Virus record (IMG/VR): IMGVR_UViG_3300031578_000060
Span: 1 to 49,407 of that record
Strand: one strand, 5' to 3'
DNA: 49,407 nucleotides
DNA from: a virus
Position 1 is the first letter of the stretch, and each line of letters begins with the position of its first letter. Made by a program: the position numbers and the translations under genes. Below the pieces are notes generated by a model. That model was not told where the DNA came from. It was given only the letters and a program-made list of their open reading frames with translations, and did not search any database. Positions 15,656 through 26,500 of this stretch are shown in pieces.

Positions 15656-16032
15656 GTGGTTGCCTCCAGCATCCGGCACAGCGCCTTGGCGAAGCCATCG
15701 GTGACGAGGACCAGCGCACTGCCCGTCCTCCTGCCGTAGCCTGCCAGCTTCACAGCCCAGCTGTCCATCTCCTCGGTGTAGTCCCCCGAGGCATCGCTGG
15801 AGCTGCCGAGCACCTCCGTGAAGGCATCGCCGATGGCAGAGCGCATGGTCTCCTCGGGGGGCCAGGCCGGCAGGTCACGCCGCCACAGGTGGTAGACCAG
15901 GTCGTCCCCACGGAAGACGAAGGTGATCGCAAGTGGGCCGTACCCCACGGTGACCCGTCGGTGCACAGTGGCCTCGAAGGGGTCTCCCATGGGCTGCATG
16001 GAGACCCACTCACTCGTCTCGGTGGTACTCAC
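15652..16032 (-). CDS. Unknown protein, 126 aa
   Basis: GTG 16032 is chosen because GGAGGGA lies just upstream, inside the end of the preceding gene (23-base overlap). ATGs further in would shorten it. The middle has alternating strands (VTVGYGPLAITFVFRGDDLVYHL), and the C-terminal half is helical. No known domain. It is embedded in the spike/ejection operon with overlapping junctions on both sides. Confidence 0.7.
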   Translation of the reverse strand: MSTTETSEWVSMQPMGDPFEATVHRRVTVGYGPLAITFVFRGDDLVYHLWRRDLPAWPPEETMRSAIGDAFTEVLGSSSDASGDYTEEMDSWAVKLAGYGRRTGSALVLVTDGFAKALCRMLEATT

Positions 16033-16927
16033 CGTCTCCCTCCAGCACGTCGGAGGTGTCGCTGTACGTCCCACCCGAGCTGGTGTCCACCACCGATGCC
16101 ATGGGGGTGACCTTGTCCTGGTCCGTGTCCAGACGCAGCCGCTCGAACTCCTTGAGCAGATTGCGCAGCTCCTGCTCGCTCGTGGCGACCTGCTTGTGGA
16201 TGGATAGGGCTGCGTTGGACAGCCCGATCATCATGGCGGCCTTGTCCCGGCTGATGGGGATGCGCTCGTCCACCTCCACGAAGTTGAGGTAGAGCCGACG
16301 CTGCATGTCCTTGAGCATCGAGGTGGACTCGATGGACGTCTTCAGCCCCATCCGATGGAGGGCAACCCGGCCACCGCAGGTGAGCGCAGCGAGCTGCTGG
16401 TCCTTGACCAGATAGGGCATCGAGGTGCCGGAGATGGTGTCCGCCCACTCCTCGAGGCTCATCGTCCGAACGTCCCAGAAGTAGTGCTCGTAGGCTCGGA
16501 CACCGTCCGCGGTGAGCTGCACCTGGTGCTTGCTCCGGATCTGGACCGCGATCTTCTTGTGCGGCACCCGGCCCAGCAGCCCCATCTCCACCGGCCGGCG
16601 GATGACGAAGTCCGTGAGGATGGCGTTGGCCTCTGCCACCTCACGGTTGGGATGGTGCAGCGCGTAGATCAGGTGCCGCTTCAGGAAGGCCGAGGTCTTG
16701 GCAGCACGTGGGTCCTTGGGCAGGAAGGGCTTGGGCAGGTCACGGAGCAGCTCTTCGCGGAGGTCGTCGAGGTAGCCCTCGCTGGCCAGGGGTAGTCCAT
16801 GCCGCGTCAGGGCCGCCAGCACATACTCATTGCTGCACTTCCCAGGGTGGCCCTGGGTGAGCAGGTACAGGATGAACCGCTCACTCGGGTGCCGGCGGGT
16901 CGCTACCTCGGTCACTGCGTTCGTCAT
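16010..16927 (-). CDS. Unknown protein, 305 aa, with possible DNA-binding N-terminal half
   Basis: ATG 16927 overlaps the upstream stop as ATGA; the frame runs further upstream only as the shadow of that gene. Residues 10-45 and 110-160 contain helix-turn-helix-like helices, and the segment VRAYEHYFWDV resembles a motif I associate with small-terminase-like and other phage DNA-binding proteins. The C-terminal 120 residues are helical with a coiled coil (EQELRNLLKEFERLRL) and an acidic, Ser/Thr-rich tail. It could be a small terminase displaced from terL or a head-tail protein. I cannot decide between these from sequence alone. Confidence 0.72.
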   Translation of the reverse strand: MTNAVTEVATRRHPSERFILYLLTQGHPGKCSNEYVLAALTRHGLPLASEGYLDDLREELLRDLPKPFLPKDPRAAKTSAFLKRHLIYALHHPNREVAEANAILTDFVIRRPVEMGLLGRVPHKKIAVQIRSKHQVQLTADGVRAYEHYFWDVRTMSLEEWADTISGTSMPYLVKDQQLAALTCGGRVALHRMGLKTSIESTSMLKDMQRRLYLNFVEVDERIPISRDKAAMMIGLSNAALSIHKQVATSEQELRNLLKEFERLRLDTDQDKVTPMASVVDTSSGGTYSDTSDVLEGDGEYHRDE

Positions 16928-19041
16928 GTCGCCTGGGACAGCAGCTTCAGTCCGTTCACCACCTCCTCCAGGGAGAAGAGGGCCGTCCGGACGGAGTTCT
17001 CGTTGAGCACCTTGCCCCCGAGGCGCACCTGCAGCAGCAGGTCTGCCAACCTGTTGACGGTATCCTCGAGGTACGGCAGGTACGACACGAAGACCGCCGT
17101 GGTCTCCGGGGTCAGGAAGCCAAGGGAGAGCACCGCATCCACCGTGGTGGCATCCCCCGAGGAGATCTCCGCGGCCTCCTTGATCAGCAGGCGCGCCTCC
17201 AGCCCCGCCTCCTGCAGGGAGTCGTGGATCTCCTCGGCGGTCTTGACCGAATCCGCATACCACTCCGCGAGGGGCACGATGTCCCGCAGTCCGGACAGGC
17301 TGGCCGCACCACTCTTGTTGGTGGCCGCCTCGGCCAGCTTCTCGCGGGCCACGTCCGGGAGCAGGCCCGCGGACACCAGCATGAACTCAGCGTGGTTGCG
17401 GTCGACGAACTCGTAGAGCGGCTTGGCCAGCTTCTCGAAGGCACCCCCGCGCAGGCTGTACACCATACCGTCGGAGACGACCTGCCCACTGCGTCGGACC
17501 TCCAGGGCCTCCGCCACCTTCCCGAAGCTCTCCTCATCCCCCGCCAGCTTGATGAGCGCCCCGTTGATCTGGAGGAAGCCGAAGTAGTCCGGCACGACGT
17601 ACTCGCCCTCCCCGATGGCCTCAACCGTGCGCAGCCCGGGGGCGAAGTAGAAGGTGACCTGCTCCCCGAGGTCCGTCTCCGCATGGTACGCCGGCGTCCC
17701 ATCCGGAGCCTCCGAGGAGCCCGTGATCGTGATCGGGATCATGGCACGGGCCACGCCCTCCGAGACGTAGTACAGACACCCGTAGCCCTCGGGCAGGCAG
17801 TGCGGGAGGTTGGCACCCATCCCCACTCGGCTTCCGACGATGGCCTCCTGGAGCCCGAACTCGGACCCGTTGGTGAACAGCGCCAGCGGCACGGGGCTCG
17901 AGTCGAAGTTCATCAGGGACGGGAAAACCCAGCCCAGGACCGTGCGTCCGTCCAGCGTGTTGACCTTCCACTCCCCGAACTCGGTGATGGGCTGAACCTC
18001 CTGCTCCGTCATCGACTGCCCACCACCCTCCGCATCCGTGGACATGGTGGCGGCGTCCCCGGGCTCCATCTCCTCGAGCTCCTCCTCGGAGCCCATGATC
18101 TCGCCCGCCTGATCCGGTGGGAGGCCCTCCTCCATCTGGGGCTGGAACATGTCCGCGTTGGCCCACTTGATGTTGTAGCCGCCGTCCGAGCGCTTCTCGA
18201 GCTGCACCGTGTTGGGGCGGATGCGCGCAGCGAGGCTCTCCCAGATGTCCCCCGCCGAGGCCTTCTTGATCATCGACGACCCCGCGATGTGCCCCAGGGC
18301 CTCCGCCGCCAGCGGAGAGGCGCGGAAGCGCGCCTGCAGCGTCGGGTCCTCCGCAACGATGGAGGCCACCTTCTCCACGGTCTCTGTCTCCATGAAGGGG
18401 GCGAGCAGCTTGAGCAGTGGCTCCACTCCCGACTCCTTCTCGAGGTGGGGCTTGATCTTCTTCTTGTACCCCTCCGAGTCGAGCCAGTCGTTCGGAGAGA
18501 CCTCCGGGTGCTCCCGGTGGAGCTTGGCGATGTCCGTCGCGGCCGAGTCCTTCTCCATGACAGCCGCGTTGCCGAAGTACCCACCCTGCTGCCCCGTGAA
18601 GGGAGGCATCAGGTCACTGCCCAGGATCTTCTGGGGCGGGGCCACGCGCACGGCGTCGAACTGCTCCGCTCGGAACATGGCCTGGCGGAAGCGCCCCTCC
18701 GTCAGTGGGTAGCTGCGGCCACCCTTGAGGAAGAGATCCAGCGGGGCCAGCTGGAAGCTGCGGATGATGACGGGAACCCGCGCGTGGTTCACCGCCTCCC
18801 CCACCAGCTCCTGGCCCGGCGTCCGATGCGTGGGGTTCTTCACCGCGACGTAGCCGATGGCGAACCCCTGCTCCGGGATCTGTCTCGTGATGAACACCTT
18901 GACGTCGAACTCGGACAGGAAGGGCAGCTGTCGGTAGGCCTCCTGGAGGACCTGTAGGTCCCAGCCGTCCGCGTTGCTGTCCATCCGAGCGATGGATGCC
19001 ATCGCCGTCTTCTCCGGCTGATGGTCGAGGAAGAGGTCCAT
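16924..19041 (-). CDS. Unknown large virion-block protein, 705 aa
   Basis: ATG 19041 is 10 bases after the stop of the spike gene, with GGAGGC before it. Residues 1-140 look like a mixed alpha/beta domain. Residues 200-280 are helical with an EKVAS motif, residues 310-350 are strongly acidic (a Glu-rich linker), residues 350-480 are beta-rich (strands such as GRTVLGWVFPSLM and AMIPITITGSS), and the C-terminus is helical with SVKTAEE. The architecture suggests a baseplate or tail-associated structural protein beside the spike. No family was recognised, so the role rests on context. Confidence 0.78.
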   Translation of the reverse strand: MDLFLDHQPEKTAMASIARMDSNADGWDLQVLQEAYRQLPFLSEFDVKVFITRQIPEQGFAIGYVAVKNPTHRTPGQELVGEAVNHARVPVIIRSFQLAPLDLFLKGGRSYPLTEGRFRQAMFRAEQFDAVRVAPPQKILGSDLMPPFTGQQGGYFGNAAVMEKDSAATDIAKLHREHPEVSPNDWLDSEGYKKKIKPHLEKESGVEPLLKLLAPFMETETVEKVASIVAEDPTLQARFRASPLAAEALGHIAGSSMIKKASAGDIWESLAARIRPNTVQLEKRSDGGYNIKWANADMFQPQMEEGLPPDQAGEIMGSEEELEEMEPGDAATMSTDAEGGGQSMTEQEVQPITEFGEWKVNTLDGRTVLGWVFPSLMNFDSSPVPLALFTNGSEFGLQEAIVGSRVGMGANLPHCLPEGYGCLYYVSEGVARAMIPITITGSSEAPDGTPAYHAETDLGEQVTFYFAPGLRTVEAIGEGEYVVPDYFGFLQINGALIKLAGDEESFGKVAEALEVRRSGQVVSDGMVYSLRGGAFEKLAKPLYEFVDRNHAEFMLVSAGLLPDVAREKLAEAATNKSGAASLSGLRDIVPLAEWYADSVKTAEEIHDSLQEAGLEARLLIKEAAEISSGDATTVDAVLSLGFLTPETTAVFVSYLPYLEDTVNRLADLLLQVRLGGKVLNENSVRTALFSLEEVVNGLKLLSQAT

Positions 19042-19051
19042 GCAGTGCCTC

Positions 19052-20173
19052 CTAGCTCACGAAGCCCTTGCTCGACAGCATGTCAGGGGGAGGCGGCGTT
19101 GCCGGGGCACTGGCAAGTGTGCCCGTCACCGGGTGCGTGTGCGACGCAAGCCAGTTGTAGGCCGTGGTCCCCTTGACCATCGGCTCACCGGCCTTGCCGT
19201 TCACGTACACCGTGCCGCTCGGGTCGACTGTCACGCCGACGCTCCCGTCTCTACTGCCGATGTTGATGTCGCCCTTGGCGATCACAGACACCGGACCGCT
19301 GCCGCTCTCTATGATCACCCCAGTATCACCCGATAGGGTAGCCTCTTGCGCCGAGTGCAGGAGCATGTCCTTCCCAGCGCGAAGTTCAATCTCCTCGTCC
19401 GCGTCCACCGACCACTTCTTCTTGGCCGTCCACGCCACGTTCCCGTCCTTGTCCACCTTCAGGCTGACCCGGAGCTCCTGGGAGTCCGTGCCGTCACTGT
19501 AGATGTCCAAGGCGAGGGCCGTCGCATCATCGTGATGCCCCGCCGTGAGCTTCAGCACGACTCCCGAATCAGTGGCCTTCTCCTTGGCCTGGATGAGCAA
19601 CGTGGTGGTCTTGTCCCCCTGCTCGTTCTTCTCCGGCCGCTCCACCAGCCAGGTCAGATCACCACCGAACGTGTGGAGCTCGTAGTTCTGGCAGAAGTCT
19701 CGGATGAGGTTGTTGATCGGGATGTAGAACCGCTTGGCCAGTGGAGTGGCCTGGACCTCGACGACACCACCCCGTCGGATGGTGATGCCATTCCCGTCAC
19801 GCGTCCCCAGGTAGATGTCGCCACCGCCCAGGCCCTTCCGGTTGCCCCGCCAGGAGCCTCCGTCTCGGTCGAGCGCAGCGCCATACCCCAGGATGAACGG
19901 GTGCTGCCCGTCGCTGGGCCAGCAGACCCAGCACTTGGCCCCGACCTCGGGCATGATGTACACACCCTCGCCGTACTGGTGGTGGACGTAGGGGGACGAG
20001 AAGGGGACGCCGCCGTAGTAGCGGTAGTTGAAGTCCGTGACGAAGTCCACCGAGTACTCCGCCGCGTTCACGCTCATGACGGTCGCACCCTCAATGGCCG
20101 CAGGGGTGTACGCACCCGTAGCAATGGGCGCACGGGGGGCACGAGACGTGAGGAGCGGGGAGGGTCTGGCCAC
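19052..20173 (-). CDS. Baseplate spike / gpV-like tail-puncturing protein
   Basis: The frame starts at GTG 20173, three bases after the previous stop, with no clear Shine-Dalgarno and probably coupled. Residues 28-100 fit the OB-fold of gp5/gpV-type spikes, including GEGVYIMPEVGAKCWVCWP and then HPFILGYG. Residues 120-300 carry repeating beta-strand signals (IELRAGKDMLLHS, VIIESGSGPVSVIAKGDINI) as in the intertwined beta-helix of spike proteins. The end has a SHTHPVTG motif that could bind metal at the tip. The spike sits at the end of a contractile-tail baseplate and pierces the host envelope, which suggests a myovirus. Its genetic linkage to the RNA polymerase is notable. Confidence 0.8.
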   Translation of the reverse strand: MARPSPLLTSRAPRAPIATGAYTPAAIEGATVMSVNAAEYSVDFVTDFNYRYYGGVPFSSPYVHHQYGEGVYIMPEVGAKCWVCWPSDGQHPFILGYGAALDRDGGSWRGNRKGLGGGDIYLGTRDGNGITIRRGGVVEVQATPLAKRFYIPINNLIRDFCQNYELHTFGGDLTWLVERPEKNEQGDKTTTLLIQAKEKATDSGVVLKLTAGHHDDATALALDIYSDGTDSQELRVSLKVDKDGNVAWTAKKKWSVDADEEIELRAGKDMLLHSAQEATLSGDTGVIIESGSGPVSVIAKGDINIGSRDGSVGVTVDPSGTVYVNGKAGEPMVKGTTAYNWLASHTHPVTGTLASAPATPPPPDMLSSKGFVS

Positions 20174-20176
20174 GCG

Positions 20177-20506
20177 CTACTTGTTGTGGAGCGCCAGGCC
20201 TGCAGCCCCCACGGCACCCGCCGCGGGCACGCCGATCCCCAACGCGCCCGCAATCTGCGGGTTGTCATGGATCAGATCCGCGATGGACGTGAGCCCATGT
20301 CCAGCGCTGCGGCGCATCCCCTTGGGGACGCCGCCCTTCAGCAGCTCGTGGCCTCCCAAGCGCGCCCAGTTGCCCAGGGCAGTGCCCACGCGACCGAGGA
20401 CGGCCACCTTCTCCAGGTCCGTCAGACCTTGGGTGTCTGCCACCTTCTCCAGCTCATCGAGGAACCCTCGCTGGAATGCCTGGAACTGCTCAGTCTTCTC
20501 GATCAT
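20177..20506 (-). CDS. Unknown small protein, 109 aa, with hydrophobic C-terminus
   Basis: ATG 20506 lies 10 bases after the RNA polymerase stop and follows GAGGACGAG. Residues 1-45 form an amphipathic helix with two EKVA motifs. Residues 88-105 are hydrophobic and Gly/Ala-rich, possibly a membrane helix. Its place between the RNA polymerase and the spike, in the same operon, makes it a candidate linker, chaperone or ejection partner, but no function can be read directly. Confidence 0.75.
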   Translation of the reverse strand: MIEKTEQFQAFQRGFLDELEKVADTQGLTDLEKVAVLGRVGTALGNWARLGGHELLKGGVPKGMRRSAGHGLTSIADLIHDNPQIAGALGIGVPAAGAVGAAGLALHNK

Positions 20507-20515
20507 CTCGTCCTC

Positions 20516-23500
20516 CTAGTACCCAACCTTGAACTCGGTGTCTCCGGGATGCTTCCCGAACTCCACACCGTAGGCCACTCCGGGGATGGGGTGCATCCCG
20601 TGGATGTCACTCTTCCACCCCTTCAGAGCCGCGTCCACGACGGTATCCTTGAGGTGGTTGTACTGCATGCGCGCCATCCAGTCCGTCTGCATGTCCAGCG
20701 GAGTCTGGTTCACCCCCCGCAGAATCGGCGTCCAGATGGCGGGCTTGCTGCGCCCCTTGTTCTTGGCCACCATGGCCGAGACAGAGACGATGTCGTTGGG
20801 CAGCAGGTCCTTGTCACCTCCGGCGTCCGTCACCCTCCCCAGGTTCGTGATGGATCGGATGACGGTCTCGACGTTGCGCCGCTGGACAGGACCTGCATCC
20901 TCGTAGGCACGGTAGACCTCGTCCGTGAGGTAGTTGCGCACCGTGTTGATGTTGGTCAGCGGCAGCAGCTGGTGCGGGTTGATCGGACCACCCGAGAGGC
21001 GCTCGCCTCGCTTCACCTTCGTGCCACGACGCAGCTTCAGGTCCGGATTGACCAGCTGCTCTGGCACGTAGTGCTTCCTGTCGCCCACCCACACGTCGAG
21101 TCCACCCGCGTCTCGATTCTTCTCCACCCGGCTGATGGTACCTGTCTGCTCCGCCAGCGTAGCCGCGTTGGCGAGGTTGGCCCGCATCTTCAGCAGCTGC
21201 TCCACACGGGTGAAGCGGTCCGTGATCTTGCCACTCTTGGAGGCGGCCACACCGCCCTCGTGGAAGGCCTTCATGGACAGCTGAGTGGCGGGCTCACCCA
21301 GAGCCTGGCCGGCCTGGATTCCGATGTTGGTCCCGGGCTCCAGGAGCTTGCCGTCGGGCATCAGCCCGTAGTCCCGAGCGTAGAGTCCGTGGGGGGCCAC
21401 GCTCTTGAGGGGGCTGCGGACCTGAACCTTGTTGACGCCAGAGTTGCGCAGCCGCGTGATCATCCGGGGGTCCAGCGCCGTGTTGCGGGGAAGGACGTCG
21501 CCCCCCTTGAGGGTGACGGGGCGCGCCAGGAAGCGGTTCATTGCCTCCCGGTCATCCACGGCCATGGAGATCCCATCGTCCGCATCATCCGGAGCATCCC
21601 CCTCCACGATGAGCTGATTCATCACCGAGTTCACGATGTCCTTCGTCAGCGCGCCCGGCTTCTGGACCTCCTTCGTCTTCTGGATCATGCCCTTGCGTGC
21701 GCCGTGCATGGCCGTGAAGTAGCTCGCAGAGTCCAGGCCCTCAGCGTAGCTCCGCGTCACGGGGACAGGAACGATGCGCTCGGCCGCGTCCCGCATCAGC
21801 ATGGGTGCGATGAGGATCTGCCGCAGCTGATCCCAGTTGCCTCGCGCCCCCGAGTCCACCAGCTCGAGCGCCCGGTTGGACTGCCGCGCCAGGTGGGGCC
21901 GGATGATCGTGTTGAGCCTGTCCGTGGCCTTGCTGTAGAGGCCCACGATCTGCGCGTCCTTCTGCTCCTGGTTGAGGTCAGGGCGCTTCCGGATGCGGTC
22001 GGCCTCCCGCTCTGTACCACCCAGCACGCGTTGCCGCAGCTCCTTCTGCGCCTGGAAGTCGTCGAGGGACACCGAGAAGCCGGATTCGTAGGTGTAGTTG
22101 TTGCCCAGGTCCTTCAGCGCGTTGACCGTCGTACCGAACGCGTTGGGGTGCTCCTGCGCAAGGCGGGAGAGGATGCCCTTGGTGGCCTTGCTGTCCATCT
22201 GGAAGCCGCGACCATGCAGGAGCTGCGCATCCCCACGCAGGGGCTCGGGCAGCGCCTTGTCGATCAGGAGCCGCCCCAGCGTGGTCTCCTTCCCGCCCAC
22301 GGTGATGACGTCGTCCATGTCCACGTGCAGGCGGGCTGCCTTGCGCGCAGCCTCTCCGGCGGAGTCGAACCGATGGGAGGTCTTGCGGCCCCACTTGGTC
22401 AGCCGGTACAGGCCCAGCTGGGCCTCGTGCCCCGGGGCGTACATGACGTTGCCGGTGGTCGGGGAGAAGAGGTTGTTCGACGGATACATCTTGCGCGCCT
22501 CTTCCACTGCGTCCTTGGTCAGTGGAACAAAGGCGGACATGGCGTCCCCATCGAAGTCTGCGTTGTACCCCGAGGTCACCAGCGGGTGGATGCGGATGGC
22601 CTTGCCGTCCACCAGCCGCGGGTTGAAGGCCATGATGCCGAACTTGTGCAGCACCGGATCACGCTTGAGCAAGATGGGGCGCTCCTTCATCACCTGCTCG
22701 AGCGCCGTGCGCGCCACGTCCGCGTTCTTCCTCAAGAGGTGCTGCGCCTCACGAGGATCATAGCCTTGCTCGACCCGCATCTTCCTCACGACGAAGGGCT
22801 TGTAGACCTCCTTGGCCAGCTTGTAGGGGATGCCCACCTCATCGATGGACATGGCGGGCTCGGGGATGATGGTGGACCGCATCGACAGATCCTGCCGACG
22901 ACTGGTCAGGTGATCCTGGAAGAACGAGTTCTTCGGCTGTGGCACACCCACCATGGTCTCCATCACCCCTCGATGATGTCGGCCGTTGAGGGTGCCCCCC
23001 GTCATGGTCAGGGCTCGCAGTGCATCGTAGGTGGAGGCCTCATGAGCGACGCGCCGGGCCTTGCCCAACCCAGGGTCGAACTCCTTGAGCTGGTTGTTCA
23101 GCACACCGAGGTTCATGTAGAGGCCGTTGACGTCGTCCTCGTTGAGCTTGCCGTTGTCCAGCACAGAGACCGGCCGCATCGCAGGGGGCAGAACGGGCAC
23201 GGCCTTCATCATGTAGGCCGACTCGGGCGTCATGTTGTTCGCTGAGAGTGCCTCGAGGTAGCGGATCTTCTTGCGTGCGTCCGAGAGCTTGGCAGCACGG
23301 AGTGTGGGGACCTGCTGGCGCAGGCTCTCGAGCTCCCCCGCCACATCCACACGACTGAGCGCATCCTGGATGGCCTGCACCCCAGTCTTCCCGTTGAGCT
23401 CCATCGCACCCGTCAGCACCTCCTGGTACTGCTTGTTGGTCAAGCCGGCGAAGGTCTGAATGGCCTTCTCGAAGACCGGGTTGGGCATCGCAGTGGCCAG

Positions 23501-26500
23501 CTCAATGTGGGACCAGTGCGTCCCATCGATGCCGCCCGTGATGTGCGGGTCGAACAGCCCACCCTTCTCGGGCTTGAGATCCTTGCCCTGGAGCCGCAGG
23601 CCAGGGTCCTTCAGCTCCCCGTTGGACATCTTCCGGACGTCCGCGTCCAGCAGGGGGATCAGATTGATGGAGTTGCCCTGCTTCTGCGGGTTCACCCCCA
23701 TCACGCGCATGTAGCCCAGGAACTTGTTGTAGGCGAACGAGGGGGTGGGTGGCGGTAGCTCCTCCCCCGCCTGTAGCGCGGTCCACAGCTGGTCGTTCCG
23801 CTGGCTCTTGTAGGAGGCCATCTCCCGGATGTTGGCCGTGGCCCCATGGGCCAGGAGCGCGTACAGACCGAGAGCATCCAGGGCCTGGGCACCATGTGGG
23901 CCACCACCCTTGGGTGTCTGATTGACGCTGTAGGGCATGCCGGCGCCACCGGAGCGCGCGTGCATCTTCTTCTGCACCTGGTGCTTGAGCTTGAACATGT
24001 ACTGGTTGCCCGTCAGGATCTCTCCCAGTGGCTTCCCAGTCGTCGGGTCCGTGAGCACCTCGGTGTCCGACACCCCGTTCTTCTTCAGCTCCTGCTGCAG
24101 CTCCTGGGTGTAGTCCCGGTCCAGGCCACCGAAGTTGTCGACGACGTACCGCTTCCCCCGCTTCTCGGCCAGCTTGCCCGCCGCGGTCTCCAACACCTGA
24201 CCCAGGTTGATGCGGCCCGGGACACCCGCGGGATTGAGCAGAACCTCGACCGGCTTGTCCTCGGCCTGGGGCATCTCGTGGTCCGGCAGCACCGCCGTGA
24301 TGACCCCCTTGTTGCCGTGGCGTCCGACCAGCTTGTCCCCGATGGTGGCGGGCTCCTCGGTGGCAACGTGCACGCTGATGCTCTTGCCGTGCTTGACGAC
24401 GCGCACCACGCGACCGCGGGTGTCCTTGTCCCAGACGACAGGCTTGTCCGTGTAGTCCTGCACCATGCTCTTATGGAGACGCTCCCGCATCCGATTCTCT
24501 GGAGTGGGCTTCGACTTGCGGAGCATGCCGATGAGGACATCCCCCTCATCGACGGTCTCTCCCTCCCGGATCACGCCGCTCTCATCCAGCTTGTTGAGGG
24601 TGTCCCGCGAGTACTTGTCAGGTGTGGCGTAGGCGATGAACCTCTTCTTGTCGAGGAGGGACCCCTTCTCCAGGACGTCGCTCTTGCGGTGCATGTGCTG
24701 CGAGGTCAGCTTCTCCGCAGCCGTCTCGGAGATGACGATGCCGTCCTCGAAGTTGTAGCCCTTGAACGGGAGGTAGGCGACCCGGAAGTTCCGCCCGAGC
24801 GCCAGCTCACCATTCCTCGTGAAGTTGGTGTCGGCGATCACCTGTCCACGCGACACGTCGTCACCTGGCTTCACCAGAGGGGTGGAGTGCAGGACCGAGG
24901 AGGCTTCGTTCAGTGGGAAGTGATCATAGAGCTGAACCTCATGACTCCGGCCCTTGCCGTCCTTGATGACCACCCCCTGTGGACGCACGGCAGTGACCTT
25001 GCCCGCAACCGGAGCGCTGTGGGAGTTGAACTTCCCCAGGATGTCCTCGAAGGTGGCAGCCGTCTCCGTCTTGGACTGGACGAGGGGGGCTTCGCGGCCC
25101 ACCAAGGCCACCGCCTGCTCCTGCTGTCGAGAGGCGGTCATCGCCCGGTTGCCCTGGTTGTTCTGCAGGAACGGTATGAGGTTGGCCGACATGCCGAACA
25201 GGCCCTTGGCCGAACGCATGACGTAGTCCACCTCGCTGAAGGGCACCTTGTTGACGTCCCCACCGACGCTGCTGACGGTCACCTCATCCGCGATGGGCTT
25301 GGGCTTCCCGCCGACCCACTTGACCTGGTCCGGGAAGGCCACCGTCGAGTTGAACGCCTTGTGTGCGTCGATGGACTCCAGCTTTCCCGTCCGGACGTTG
25401 TAGGCCTTGATGGTGATGTTGGTCCCCTTCTTCTCAACACCCAGGGGGAGCTGCAGGGTGATGCCGGTCTTGGCTCCTTCCGGTGTATGAACGGGGTCCA
25501 GGAATCCAACGTGGGTGGGGTCGATGAGGCGCACCTCATCCATGACGCGGTGCGCGCTGCCGATCCCGCCCTCCCCCATGACCGTGGTCTTGGTGTGCCC
25601 TGCGATGAACTCGAGCGGATTGATCTGCTCGGGCCGCTCGGACAGGGTCTCCGCTCCCGTGAAGAAGGTCCGGAGGGGCTTGTCGAACAGATCGGGTGTG
25701 ATGATCTCGCGGAGGGTTTCCTTGTTGTCCACGTTGTTGTTGAGCTTGTACTGCAGCTCTCGGGACCGGCGCTTCATCCGGTCCGCGACGAAGTCCTCTG
25801 CGGAGAGCACGTCCTTGAAGAAGAGCTGCTCTCGGTTGTCCCCCTCGTCCTCCCCCCGGGACATCTTCATCAGGCGCTCGGCGGAGGCCAGCAGTGCCTC
25901 TCCGGAGACGACGTCGTACTTCTTCCCCAGCGTCATCTTGGTGCTGTCGGGACGCAGCTGCGTGCTCCCCAGCGCGTCTCGAACGTACTTCTCTGCCGTG
26001 TCCACGTCCGGAGCAACCTTGCCCGTCCCCGACTTGTAGAAAGCTCGCAGGGCTGCGTCCGAGTTCTCCTTCTTGCCTTCGGTCAGCGCAGCCCGACCGA
26101 GCCGCTTCTCGATGGTGTCGTCGTCGACACCCAGAGCCTTGAGCAGGGGGTACAGAGGTGGGTTGGAGGTTCCATACCGGACCTTGAACTTGAGGTTCTT
26201 GGGGTCGAACCGGAGCCGGAAGCCGAGGCCCTTCTCAGCGTTCCACTGAGACTCGATCTCCCCCTTGTCACTGATGCGGTGGTAGACCCCCGACTTCAGT
26301 CGGAACTGGTTCCCGATCTGATACTCGGAGCCGTTGACGATGTACGAGTAGCGTCGGGTGACCTTGGGTAGGTTGGCCACCCGCATGACCTTGTGGTCCT
26401 TGACCTTCCCCGTGGCCTTGTCCACGAGGACGGCGTCCATCATGACGGGGACAGTCCAGGAACGCCCCTTGAGCCGGGCATCCTGCTGGGACTGGATGTC

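Noticed and set aside
19346-26371. Very long plus-strand open frames opposite the RNA polymerase and spike genes (up to 1299 codons)
   Set aside because: They mirror the codon structure of the well-supported minus-strand genes. High GC suppresses stop codons, and their translations are Arg/Val/Leu-rich with no domain.
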